16,399 nt of DNA from an uncultured bacterium (GCA_937958695.1 CALGNK010000021.1:1-16399); one strand, 5' to 3'; positions 7,873-15,231 are shown, counted from the stretch's first letter. Notes: generated from the sequence alone by a model not told the origin. A program made the numbers and translations.

Positions 7873-8292
7873 TTAACCCCTCTCCTCTAATAATAAAGAA
7901 TTAAAATAGGAGTTACTCTTGACAAATTCGACATACTTATTTAAAAGACCTATAGAGCCCTCTAACAATCTAGTATTAATCTTAACAAGTTCTTTTAACT
8001 CCACAACTAATTCTCCTAAATATCTAAGCTTTTCTTCAATTTTAGCTCTTTCCTCTAAAGGAAGATTTAAAAATATACCCTCAATGTCTGCTAGCTCTTC
8101 AGACTCAAAACCCTTACTATCGGCCAAAATAAATAAATTACTTAGGATCTCAGATTGAGAGTTAGTTATCCTCAATAATGAGTTTAGGTCCCTGTTAACC
8201 AAGGAGATATACATCTCCTTTGATAACCTAACTAAAACCTCATAAGCCTCTATATATGCATCTATTAAATCTAAAAAAGATTTTTCTATCAT
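7873..8292 (-). CDS. flgN: FlgN-like flagellar export chaperone
   Basis: A 139-aa, almost entirely helical protein with heptad-like leucine and isoleucine spacing (FLDLIDAYIEAYEVLVRLSK near the start; KLRYLGELVVELKELVKINT in the second half). Length, helical character and position next to flgM and flgK match FlgN, the chaperone that delivers FlgK and FlgL to the export gate. Sequence conservation in this family is low, so the name rests largely on context. There is no Shine-Dalgarno before the ATG at 8292. A sigma-28 promoter ends about 12 nt upstream, so the message would have a leader of only a few bases. In B. subtilis flgM precedes flgN; here the order is reversed. Confidence 0.78.
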   Translation of the reverse strand: MIEKSFLDLIDAYIEAYEVLVRLSKEMYISLVNRDLNSLLRITNSQSEILSNLFILADSKGFESEELADIEGIFLNLPLEERAKIEEKLRYLGELVVELKELVKINTRLLEGSIGLLNKYVEFVKSNSYFNSLLLEERG

Positions 8293-8304
8293 ATCTAAAG
8301 ATAG

Positions 8305-8331
8305 ATATCGGTATTGAAATAAAAAACTTTA
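8305..8331 (-). promoter_or_regulatory. Sigma-28 (FliA) promoter for flgN-flgM-flgK-flgL-fliW-csrA
   Basis: On the minus strand TAAAGTTT (8324-8331) is followed by exactly 11 nt and then ACCGATAT (8305-8312). The known sigma-28 consensus is TAAAGTTT-N11-GCCGATAA, so the -35 matches 8/8 and the -10 matches 6/8 including the CCGATA core. It occupies the 45-nt gap between the yvyF-like gene and flgN. The predicted start of transcription is around 8297-8299, about 5-8 nt before the flgN ATG. Confidence 0.82.
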
Positions 8332-8337
8332 ATAGGT

Positions 8338-8718
8338 CTAAGCCCTCTTCTTCCGAAGATATTCTAGTAAAAATGTATCTTCCTGTTCCTTAGTGCTACC
8401 TGGATTTAGAACACTTTTCACTTCTCTTAATAGCTTCATTCTACACTCTGGACAAAGCTTTCCACTATCTATAGGTCTTCCGCAAGACTCGCAAGTCGGT
8501 TTTATTGAGAGCCTTCCTGCTTTTATAAACTTACTTATCTTCTTTTCATTTACCCCTGTAGCTTCCATAATTTCAGATAGACTAGCATTGGGATATTCCC
8601 TCAAATAATCTTTTACTTTATTAAAATCTTCCTCTTCCTTCTTCTGGCATTCAGGGCATATATCGCTTGCAACCTTAAAAAACAGTTTCCCACACTCCTT
8701 ACAGTTAGCTAGAGGCAT
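8338..8718 (-). CDS. YvyF-like flagellar operon protein (double zinc-ribbon with helix-turn-helix-like core)
   Basis: A 126-aa protein with two CxxC...CxxC zinc knuckles: C6-C9-C21-C24 (CKECG, CPEC) and C76-C79-C89-C92 (CESCG, CPEC). Between them, NASLSEIMEATGVNEKKISK (44-63) with FIKAGRL looks like a small winged or MerR-like helix-turn-helix. This arrangement matches the flagellar operon protein family named YvyF in B. subtilis, which precedes flgM there and has no well-defined biochemical role. A DNA- or protein-binding regulator is a reasonable guess. The gene begins 1 nt after the FtsA-like gene, with a GGTGGAG ribosome site. The sigma-28 promoter lies directly downstream, so this gene would be the last of the early transcript. 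Confidence 0.8.
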   Translation of the reverse strand: MPLANCKECGKLFFKVASDICPECQKKEEEDFNKVKDYLREYPNASLSEIMEATGVNEKKISKFIKAGRLSIKPTCESCGRPIDSGKLCPECRMKLLREVKSVLNPGSTKEQEDTFLLEYLRKKRA

Positions 8719-8719
8719 A

Positions 8720-10810
8720 TTATCTCCACCTTATCTCAATTTCATCCCCATCTCTTATTGGGGAACTAAAAGATGTTGGATTCCCATTTAATCTCATCTC
8801 TAAAAACTGAATATCCTTTTCTATAGGAATATAGTTAAGGACATCTGCTACTATTGGCTGATAAGAAGACCTTATCTCATAATCGCCTTCTAAGAAAGTA
8901 GAATTAGGACTAATCTCTTCGCCGTTAAAAATTATCGTCTTTCCACATTTAATACTCAACTCGCTACCATTAACTTTTACCTTTAACGTATAATTATCCC
9001 CCAAAATATCCTTCCCAAAAACATCCTCTACTTTAGGTGGACCAATATATCTTATCTCTATAATATCTCTATCTTTTAAAGGTATATTATTCTCTACTAA
9101 CTTCCCATTAAGATAAACCTGATAGAGGTTCCATTTTATCGAACTCTTAGAACCATTTAAGGTATAATGAAGCACCTTCGGATTTACATCTAAACCAATA
9201 GAATCGAGAAATTCATAGAGACTTACATTACTCTCTATCTGAACCTTTGCCCTATCATAGAGAAGAGTAGAACCTTCAACTGGCTTTCCATCTAAAAATA
9301 CTTTAACTGGTAATTCGTACTCTTTATCATTTACCCTTACCCTAGGGATATCTAAAGTATTAAAGAGGTCTTCTACAGACACAACTGCATCGAGTCCTCT
9401 CTCTCCAGGGATAATTTCAATTTCATCTCCAGCCTTTATCCTAGTATCAAGATTAGCAAGTTCTCCATTAACTATAATCTTAGCAGGCTTACCTCTTTCT
9501 CCTGAAAAAACCTTAATATTTCCATTTACCTCAATTGTCATTCCCTTTCCTGGCTCACCATATATTAGCCAAGGAGAAAATCCACTAGAGACTATAAGAT
9601 CACTCACTGTTACGATACCAGTATCTAGAAGTCTTACCCTCTCTCCATTAACCCAGACTTCTATAGGAACAAAACCCTTATTATTAATATAGGAATTTAA
9701 TATGCCAACTGGGGTTATCCATTCTGGACCCTTTAATCTCTTCCCAGAAACTAGCTTTAAAGAATCTATAGATTGTATAGCTATTCTTTCTATAGGTATC
9801 CCAAGGATCCTTGATAGAAGATCCCTAATGTTAGGCGTTAAACTTCCTCCTCCTATACAGATTAGGACATCCGGAGGCTTTTCATTTATCTCTAAAATCT
9901 TTTCTGATATCTTTAAAACTATACTTTCTACAGTTGGGCTAATTATATCTAACATTTCCTCTCTATTTATACTCTTTATATTTCCAAGTATATCTTTAAA
10001 GGAAACTTCTTCCTTACTACTCTTTTTTATACCCTCAGCGGTAGAAAAATCTATCAATAATGTCCTCATTAAAGTCTCTGTAACCTCATCTCCAGCAAAA
10101 GGCACCATACCATAACCCAATATTGACCCATCTTTAGATATGGCTATATCTGAAGTGCCAGCACCTATGTCCACTAAGGCTATATTTAATTTTCGAAGAT
10201 CTGGTGGAACAACTAGATCCATAGCCGCTATAGGCTCTAAGGTCATAAGAGATATCTTTAATTCAGCAAAATCAAAGGCAGAAACAATAGCATCTATAAC
10301 TACCCTAGGGAGGAATGTAGCTATTACCTCGCAAGAGATACTCTTACCCCTTTGCCCAACGAGAGAATCTATAGGGATACCATCTAACAGATATCTAGTA
10401 ACAGTATAACCTACACAGATATAATCCCAAAACTCTGGATTTTCCTTTGATCTAAGAAGTCCCCTGGCAGTGTATAGGGCATTCCACTCTAAATTATTTA
10501 TATGGCTCTGAGTAAATATGGTAAATGTGGGAAAATCTAATTGTGCTCTACCTTTTTTTGTAATTAGTACCCTCCCTGCCACCGCCGTAGCGCTCTCTGT
10601 AATCTTTATCTTTAATTTTTTCTCTAGCTCTTCTTTTACTAATTTGATACTCTTAGATACTTGAGGAACATTATGGATCTGTCCATCGAGCATAGCCCTA
10701 ACAGGATGTTCTCTAAAAGAGAAATCCAAAACCCTTATCTTATCTTCGTATACCCCTACCAATCCCTTTACACTACGTGTCCCTACATCAATCCCTACTA
10801 ACTCTCTCAT
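8720..10810 (-). CDS. FtsA-like actin-fold ATPase with C-terminal beta-grasp repeats
   Basis: A 696-aa protein. Residues 1-375 are an FtsA/PilM-type actin fold: phosphate-1 loop GIDVGTRSVKGLVG (6-19), phosphate-2 loop VDIGAGTSDIAISKDG (213-228) followed by MVPFAGDEVTE, and adenosine motif ICIGGGSLTPNIRDLL (318-332). The insertion around 30-190 resembles the FtsA 1C region. Residues 380-696 contain at least three ubiquitin-like beta-grasp units, marked by VNGE...IKAGDEIEI (447-466), LNGK...LKDRDIIEI (567-586) and LNGN...IRDGDEIEI (674-693). The same general architecture is known from clostridial proteins labelled cell division FtsA domain proteins, with unknown function. No FtsA-type amphipathic C-terminal helix and no ftsZ neighbour are seen. 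It overlaps the HDOD gene by ATGA and is flanked by flagellar genes, so a flagellar or cell-pole role is inferred only from position. Confidence 0.82.
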   Translation of the reverse strand: MRELVGIDVGTRSVKGLVGVYEDKIRVLDFSFREHPVRAMLDGQIHNVPQVSKSIKLVKEELEKKLKIKITESATAVAGRVLITKKGRAQLDFPTFTIFTQSHINNLEWNALYTARGLLRSKENPEFWDYICVGYTVTRYLLDGIPIDSLVGQRGKSISCEVIATFLPRVVIDAIVSAFDFAELKISLMTLEPIAAMDLVVPPDLRKLNIALVDIGAGTSDIAISKDGSILGYGMVPFAGDEVTETLMRTLLIDFSTAEGIKKSSKEEVSFKDILGNIKSINREEMLDIISPTVESIVLKISEKILEINEKPPDVLICIGGGSLTPNIRDLLSRILGIPIERIAIQSIDSLKLVSGKRLKGPEWITPVGILNSYINNKGFVPIEVWVNGERVRLLDTGIVTVSDLIVSSGFSPWLIYGEPGKGMTIEVNGNIKVFSGERGKPAKIIVNGELANLDTRIKAGDEIEIIPGERGLDAVVSVEDLFNTLDIPRVRVNDKEYELPVKVFLDGKPVEGSTLLYDRAKVQIESNVSLYEFLDSIGLDVNPKVLHYTLNGSKSSIKWNLYQVYLNGKLVENNIPLKDRDIIEIRYIGPPKVEDVFGKDILGDNYTLKVKVNGSELSIKCGKTIIFNGEEISPNSTFLEGDYEIRSSYQPIVADVLNYIPIEKDIQFLEMRLNGNPTSFSSPIRDGDEIEIRWR

Positions 10811-11658
10811 AGCTCAAAAAATTGATAAGCTGCAGTAAGGAGATTATCAATATAAGATATAAACTCCTCTAAGCTAGATTCATTATCAAGTCCAAACTCC
10901 TCCATTATATCCTGAGATAATTGATACATAAGGCCATCTATCCCCAGCCCATATCCCATCATTAGAGTTATACCGTCACCAACATGAACTACTTTAGATG
11001 ATACTGTAGTTATATTCTCAATATCATGATGATGGCTTATCGCAGAGACTAAAAAATCAGGGAGATTCCACTTATTAGCTAAAAGGCCCCCCACCTCTTG
11101 ATGGTCAAACCCCAGCAAATCCTTCTCAATAACATTAAATGGTTCTAAAGATTCAGAAATCTTCTTTACTACCTCTTCATACTCAGGTTGCAGATATTCG
11201 TCTAATACTATCTTCCCTATGTCGTGTAGTAGACCTGCAACAAAGAACGATTCTATATCCCCTAGTCTCTTCTTCCTTGCTATCTCCCTACATATAATAG
11301 CACAAGCAATAGAATGCCTCCATAAATCTCCCTTATTTAAGGCGTACCCCTTGACCTCTCTACCTAAAAAATCTTTGGCTAAAACAGTATATATAAGACT
11401 TTTCAATGTATTAAGACCAAGTATTACAATTGCTTCGGTTACAGAGACAACCCTTCTAGGGAATCCATAGTAAGCAGAGTTGGCTAGTTTTAATATATTA
11501 GCTACTAATCCCTCATCCCCAGATAACGCTTTAGCTATATCAGAAATGGAACTCCTAGGGTCATCTATCTTCCTCAAAACTAAAGAGAGCATGTGTGGCA
11601 GAGCCGGCAATCTCTCTATCCTATTGATCAGTACATTTAGGGTCAACTTATTACTCAT
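10807..11658 (-). CDS. HDOD-domain signalling protein
   Basis: A 283-aa protein consisting of a single HDOD domain and a short acidic C-terminal helix. LPALPHMLSLVLRKIDDP (17-34) and ILKLANSAYYGFPRRVVSV (55-73) are the classic HDOD N-terminal motifs, followed by AIVILGLNTLKSL. Metal-type residues of the HD superfamily appear retained: H115 (LWRHS), H145-D146 (LLHDIGK), H186 (GFDHQEVG), the H209-H211 cluster and D228 (VHVGD). HDOD proteins mostly act as signalling scaffolds linked to motility and c-di-GMP circuits; enzymatic activity is usually not shown. Both ends overlap neighbours by ATGA (FlgJ-like upstream, FtsA-like downstream), which points to coupled synthesis. No receiver, GGDEF or EAL domain is attached. 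Confidence 0.9.
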   Translation of the reverse strand: MSNKLTLNVLINRIERLPALPHMLSLVLRKIDDPRSSISDIAKALSGDEGLVANILKLANSAYYGFPRRVVSVTEAIVILGLNTLKSLIYTVLAKDFLGREVKGYALNKGDLWRHSIACAIICREIARKKRLGDIESFFVAGLLHDIGKIVLDEYLQPEYEEVVKKISESLEPFNVIEKDLLGFDHQEVGGLLANKWNLPDFLVSAISHHHDIENITTVSSKVVHVGDGITLMMGYGLGIDGLMYQLSQDIMEEFGLDNESSLEEFISYIDNLLTAAYQFFEL

Positions 11659-11930
11659 CTATCTAAATCCTTAATAAGCTCCTTATATAATATATTTGCT
11701 AAACTATTATTACTCTTGGCTAAAATTTTAGACATCTCCCCATCGTACCAGCCATAATAGGTAGACAGAGCGAATGATGTCTTGTCTGGAGAAATCATTT
11801 CTACAGAGTTCCTCATTTCTCTAAGTAGGATACTCCAAAAGATAGATACAAACTCTTCTGAAAGTATCTTAAGTTTTTCTCTTTCATCTAATTTATAATT
11901 TAATATATCTCTAACATCCTCTATATACAT
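11655..11930 (-). CDS. Rod-binding protein, FlgJ N-terminal domain only
   Basis: A 91-aa protein comparable to the N-terminal rod-capping half of FlgJ. The key stretch is EEFVSIFWSILLREMRNSVE (25-44), matching the family pattern in which a helix carries FxxxLLxxMR. Then STYYGWYDGEMSKILAKSNN replaces the usual phenylalanine-rich segment, and the C-terminus ends with a short helix. The peptidoglycan hydrolase half found in proteobacterial FlgJ is absent, so a separate lytic enzyme would be needed to pass the rod through the wall. It follows flgI with a TAATG overlap, the usual position for flgJ. The match is short, so the call relies on motif plus context. Confidence 0.78.
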   Translation of the reverse strand: MYIEDVRDILNYKLDEREKLKILSEEFVSIFWSILLREMRNSVEMISPDKTSFALSTYYGWYDGEMSKILAKSNNSLANILYKELIKDLDR

Positions 11931-12922
11931 TACTGGAATACCAATTCTCCTTGTAAAGACCCAGCTTCTTTCAATGCTGAGATAATACCTATAATATCCT
12001 TAGGTGTTGCCCCCAATGTATTCAGCGCCTGCACTAAATCTCCTAGAGTAACCTCTTTTACGTTCTCATCCTGCGGTGCTATAATAGTTAGCTTAATATT
12101 ATTATACTCTATAGCAACAGGAAGTAAAAGTACATCCTTCCCTATTATTATAACACCAGTTCTTTCATTTATAACTATTCTAGCAGATGTATCTGGAATT
12201 ATTGTTAACCCTTCTATCTGAGATATAAAGTTTACTACATTATCTTGATAATCCTGAGGAACAGCTACCTCTATACTAGAAGAATCGATAGCCTTAGCCG
12301 AATTTGGAAACTTTTCATTTATTGCTGTTACTATCCTCTGAGCAGTAGTAAAATCAGGATTTCGCAACGAAAATCTAAGTTGTTTAGAATTTATCCTTCC
12401 ACCTAAATTCTTTACTATCTTTCCACCATTGTAAACAATTCCTACAGTAAGTGGAGATTTACTACGAGTCTTTCCTGATATATCTATACCACCTACGGAA
12501 ACAGGACCCTGAGCCCTAGCTAATTCTTCTCCTGTAACCGGAGAAATAAGAGGAGTGTCTAGAAGAATACCTCCTTGTAAACTGGTAGCATCAAGATTAC
12601 TAGAAACCTGAACATCAAAAAGATCTCCTTCCTTGGCATATGAAGGTACGTCTACAGTAACAGTTACTACTGCGACATTCCTTGGTTTTATAAGGTCCTG
12701 AGAGACTGTAATTCCAAAATTCTTACTCATATTAGCCAACATCTGTTGTGCTAGAGAAATATTCCTATCTCCCGTTCCTTGTAAACCAACTACTAACCCC
12801 ATACCTACTAAATGGATCCTATCTATACCCTGAAGTTGAACTATATCCTTTATCCTAGCACTGTAAGCTGTAGAATTTATAAAAAATATAAATATCGCTA
12901 TAAGTAAAAGAACTTTTTTCAT
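11930..12922 (-). CDS. flgI: Flagellar P-ring protein FlgI
   Basis: A 330-aa periplasmic protein forming the P-ring around the rod in the peptidoglycan layer. A signal peptide MKKVLLLIAIFIFFINS...AYSA leads into RIKDIVQLQGIDRIHLVGMG and LVVGLQGTGD, the highly conserved FlgI start. Further family blocks are PRNVAVVTVTVDVPSYAKEG, GDLFDVQVSS and a C-terminal VTLGDLVQALNTLGATPKDI. Length is close to the usual 340-370. The frame continues upstream to a GTG at 12931, but that codon is part of the ribosome site GAGGTG (12929-12934), so the ATG at 12922 is the start. The gene overlaps the flgJ-like start by TAATG. A P-ring implies a diderm cell. Confidence 0.95.
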   Translation of the reverse strand: MKKVLLLIAIFIFFINSTAYSARIKDIVQLQGIDRIHLVGMGLVVGLQGTGDRNISLAQQMLANMSKNFGITVSQDLIKPRNVAVVTVTVDVPSYAKEGDLFDVQVSSNLDATSLQGGILLDTPLISPVTGEELARAQGPVSVGGIDISGKTRSKSPLTVGIVYNGGKIVKNLGGRINSKQLRFSLRNPDFTTAQRIVTAINEKFPNSAKAIDSSSIEVAVPQDYQDNVVNFISQIEGLTIIPDTSARIVINERTGVIIIGKDVLLLPVAIEYNNIKLTIIAPQDENVKEVTLGDLVQALNTLGATPKDIIGIISALKEAGSLQGELVFQ

Positions 12923-12928
12923 TCTTCT

Positions 12929-12934
12929 CACCTC
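12929..12934 (-). promoter_or_regulatory. Ribosome binding site deciding the flgI start
   Basis: GAGGTG on the minus strand, 6 nt before the ATG at 12922. The apparent GTG start at 12931 lies inside this site and cannot use it, so the shorter protein with a standard MKK signal peptide is favoured. Confidence 0.7.
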
Positions 12935-12936
12935 AA

Positions 12937-13497
12937 TTAAAAGATAATTCTTAAAAGTTCTTTAATCCAATATAGTATAGTAGAAAGTATACCACCATCT
13001 CTGGCTTTTGGAGCAGAGCTTTGATATCTTACCTCTAAGTCTACAACTTTTGAGGAGTATATAGTGTTATCCTTATTTATATCCTCAGGCCTAACAAAAC
13101 CCTTAATATAAACTGTCTGTTCTTCATTATTAACCGTCACTACCTTAGATCCCTCTATAAAGAGCATACCGTTTGGTAAAACATCCTTAACAATGGCACT
13201 TACATTCCCCGAAAACTTAGCAGCCTGAGATGTGCTCCTAGAGCCAGAAAAAGCAGAGGAAAGTTCAACAAAAAAGGCGGTAATAAAATCCAAAAAACCT
13301 ATCCCTGGGCCTCCCTGCAGATTAACTGTCTTATTGGTACCACTTCCCATCTGCTGATTCGCCTGTGTATATTCAGTTATAATAACAGTAACAGTATCTC
13401 CCTTGGTAAATGCTTTATGATCACTATAGAGAGACTTAACTAAACCTAGATTTAAAATACTCAAAAATATTATCAAACAAGTAAATATCTTTTTCAT
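12937..13497 (-). CDS. flgH: Flagellar L-ring protein FlgH, without a lipobox
   Basis: A 186-aa outer-membrane ring subunit. The region after the signal sequence, SLYSDHKAFTKGDTVTVIIT (22-41), followed by EYTQANQQ is the standard FlgH opening. GNVSAIVKDVLPNGMLFIEG, GFVRPEDINKDNTIYSSKV and VRYQ complete the family core. FlgH is normally a lipoprotein with a cysteine just before this block; here the only cysteine is C7, inside the signal peptide core (MKKIFTC), and no lipobox precedes SLYS. The protein is therefore probably cut by signal peptidase I or not lipidated. The ATG at 13497 shares a base with the flgA stop (TGATG); a GTG three bases upstream is the alternative start. A GGAGGTG at 13506-13512 serves it. 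FlgI lies 14 nt downstream. Confidence 0.92.
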   Translation of the reverse strand: MKKIFTCLIIFLSILNLGLVKSLYSDHKAFTKGDTVTVIITEYTQANQQMGSGTNKTVNLQGGPGIGFLDFITAFFVELSSAFSGSRSTSQAAKFSGNVSAIVKDVLPNGMLFIEGSKVVTVNNEEQTVYIKGFVRPEDINKDNTIYSSKVVDLEVRYQSSAPKARDGGILSTILYWIKELLRIIF

Positions 13498-14420
13498 CAC
13501 CTGAACACCTCCACTAATCCTTTTCCTACTACCGTCCCCAAAACTTCCTTATAGCTATTTGGATTTCTTAACCTTATAGTCTGACCAAAGTATCCATCCT
13601 GAAGGGCTATAAGTTTAGTAGAGATTACAAGATTACCTACACGTCTAATAGCTTCCACCTCCTCGTTTTTATTTACAAGAGGAGGTTCAACCACAGAATT
13701 ACTGGTAATTATCTGGCCTGGATAAATTATTCTAGTAGTAACCTTACCTATTAAATCTTCTTTTCTTTCTACAGCCAAAGGGACAACGCTATCTACAAAC
13801 TTTTCCTGGATCATATCTTCTGTAATTATAGTTCCTTTTGGTATGTATAACTTTGCAGAGTAAACAGACTTTTTAATATCTGACTTAAAGGATAAATTAA
13901 TAGCCTTTACATATTTATCATTAACATAGAAAGAGACCTTTACAACGAGAACCTTACTATTTGTCGAACTCAACTGTTTTACATCTACTCTTAACTTACC
14001 TTCAGGTAAAACTACACTTTGAATCTCTTGGGTAAGTGGCTCCAGATTAGATATTCCTATATGCTCTCTCACTATAGAAAGTAATTCCTCTTTTGAAAAT
14101 ACTTGAGCGGTTCTAGTAAAAATAATTCTTTCTGAAGATACTAATTCTCTATCTTTTATTAGAGCAGGTATCTTCATAGTGATGAGCTGTCTTATATACT
14201 GAAAGGAGTAAGTTATACTCTTCCCCACAGGAGGGGCGGGGAAAAGTTCCATCAAAAGAAATGTCTCTGGAATATCTGAATAATCCTCTAATATGTCTTT
14301 TAGATAAACCTTTTCCCCGCTAACAGCGACTAATGGTTTTACTTTCAAGATAGAAGCATATAGAATACTATTCTGAGAAAGTAGAATCAATATCAGAAAA
14401 AGTAGAATATATTTCTTCAT
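13497..14420 (-). CDS. flgA: Flagellar P-ring assembly chaperone FlgA
   Basis: A 307-aa exported protein that helps FlgI assemble into the P-ring. The N-terminal 22 residues are a signal peptide (MKKYILLFLILILLSQ...LYA). The C-terminal half holds the SAF/antifreeze-like domain typical of FlgA: LYIPKGTIITEDMIQEKFVD, LIGKVTTRIIYPGQIITSN, and a final GQTIRLRNPNSYKEVLGTVV with VVGKGLVEV, matching the canonical VrN..S.k.v.g.V pattern. The first half (about 25-190) is less conserved and holds the periplasmic barrel-like region. It lies 4 nt after flgG, has only a weak TAGG ribosome site, and overlaps flgH. Placing flgA between flgG and flgH is unlike enterobacteria but common in other diderm flagellar operons. 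Confidence 0.9.
   Translation of the reverse strand: MKKYILLFLILILLSQNSILYASILKVKPLVAVSGEKVYLKDILEDYSDIPETFLLMELFPAPPVGKSITYSFQYIRQLITMKIPALIKDRELVSSERIIFTRTAQVFSKEELLSIVREHIGISNLEPLTQEIQSVVLPEGKLRVDVKQLSSTNSKVLVVKVSFYVNDKYVKAINLSFKSDIKKSVYSAKLYIPKGTIITEDMIQEKFVDSVVPLAVERKEDLIGKVTTRIIYPGQIITSNSVVEPPLVNKNEEVEAIRRVGNLVISTKLIALQDGYFGQTIRLRNPNSYKEVLGTVVGKGLVEVFR
13506..13512 (-). promoter_or_regulatory. Ribosome binding site of flgH
   Basis: GGAGGTG on the minus strand inside the last flgA codons. It is 8 nt from the ATG at 13497 and 5 nt from the alternative GTG at 13500; the spacing mildly favours the ATG. The strong site explains efficient re-initiation at the flgA-flgH overlap. Confidence 0.6.
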
Positions 14421-14424
14421 CCTA

Positions 14425-15213
14425 CTACCTACGTAGTGTATTCGCTATCTGTAGGATATCGTCTGAAGCCTGTATAGCCCTAGCATTGACTTCATAAGCC
14501 CTCTGAGCTACGATCATATTCACCATCTCTTCTACTACTTTTACATTGGACATCTCTATAAATCCCTGAGCGATGGTTCCAAATCCGCTATCTCCTGGAT
14601 TTCCAATTATAGGAGCACCAGAAGCAGCTGTTGCTCTAAAGAGGTTTCTGCCAATACTTTCAAGTCCGGATGGATTTATAAACTTTGCCAACTGAATCTG
14701 TCCTAAGGTCTGAAAATCGGTAGATCCAGGAAGAGTCACAGAGACAGTACCATCACTTGTGATAGCAATACTCGTAGCTTCAGCGGGAATAATTATCTCC
14801 GGTGCTAAAGGCAAACCATCTGAAGTTACAATCCTACCCTGACTATCCTTCTTGAAAGCACCATCTCTAGTATAGGCCACAGAGCCGTCAGGCATAGTAA
14901 TCTGGAAAAATCCATCACCTTCAATGACAAGATCCAGTGTATTCTGTGTCTGTTGGAAATCACCCTGAGAAAAGAGCTTTTGTATAGCAACAGCCCTTAC
15001 ACCATGACCAACCTGAACACTTGTTGGCACCTGAGCTCCCTGGGCTATTAACGCCCCTGCTGCTCGAATAGTATTATAGAGAAGGTCTTGAAAATCTACT
15101 CTACTCTTTTTAAAGCCTGTAGTATTTACATTGGCTAGGTTGTTAGCAATTACATCAAGGTTTAACTGCTGTGCTAACATACCAGAGGCTGCACTCCACA
15201 ATGCAGGAATCAT
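14425..15213 (-). CDS. flgG: Flagellar distal rod protein FlgG
   Basis: A 262-aa rod protein of the standard FlgG length. It begins [20 protein letters not shown], then [20 protein letters not shown], the rod/hook N-terminal motif. The middle has [20 protein letters not shown] and the C-terminus [20 protein letters not shown] plus [17 protein letters not shown], both near-consensus for FlgG. It has no signal peptide, as expected for a substrate of the flagellar type III exporter. A GGAGGTG 5-6 nt before the ATG supports the start. It is separated from flgF by 54 nt that contain a pair of abutting stem-loops, the longest gap in the flgF-to-yvyF part of the cluster. Confidence 0.95.
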   Translation of the reverse strand: MIPALWSAASGMLAQQLNLDVIANNLANVNTTGFKKSRVDFQDLLYNTIRAAGALIAQGAQVPTSVQVGHGVRAVAIQKLFSQGDFQQTQNTLDLVIEGDGFFQITMPDGSVAYTRDGAFKKDSQGRIVTSDGLPLAPEIIIPAEATSIAITSDGTVSVTLPGSTDFQTLGQIQLAKFINPSGLESIGRNLFRATAASGAPIIGNPGDSGFGTIAQGFIEMSNVKVVEEMVNMIVAQRAYEVNARAIQASDDILQIANTLRR

Positions 15214-15231
15214 ATATTCACCTCCAAATTA

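Noticed and set aside
8117-8124. GCCGATAG, a near-perfect sigma-28 -10 inside flgN
   Set aside because: No TAAA-like -35 lies 11 nt upstream, and it reads as ordinary codons (Ala-Asp-Ser).
8291-8308. Perfect palindrome ATATCTA-N4-TAGATAT over the flgN start, considered as a start-codon hairpin
   Set aside because: It overlaps the sigma-28 -10 box and start site, so most of it would not be transcribed from that promoter; it is also all A/T-rich and weak.
9702-10409. Plus-strand open frames inside the FtsA-like gene
   Set aside because: They are antisense shadows of a well-supported gene, with no recognisable domains or ribosome sites.
8720-10810. Canonical cell-division ftsA
   Set aside because: Length is about 700 aa with beta-grasp repeats, there is no FtsA-type C-terminal membrane helix and no ftsZ neighbour.
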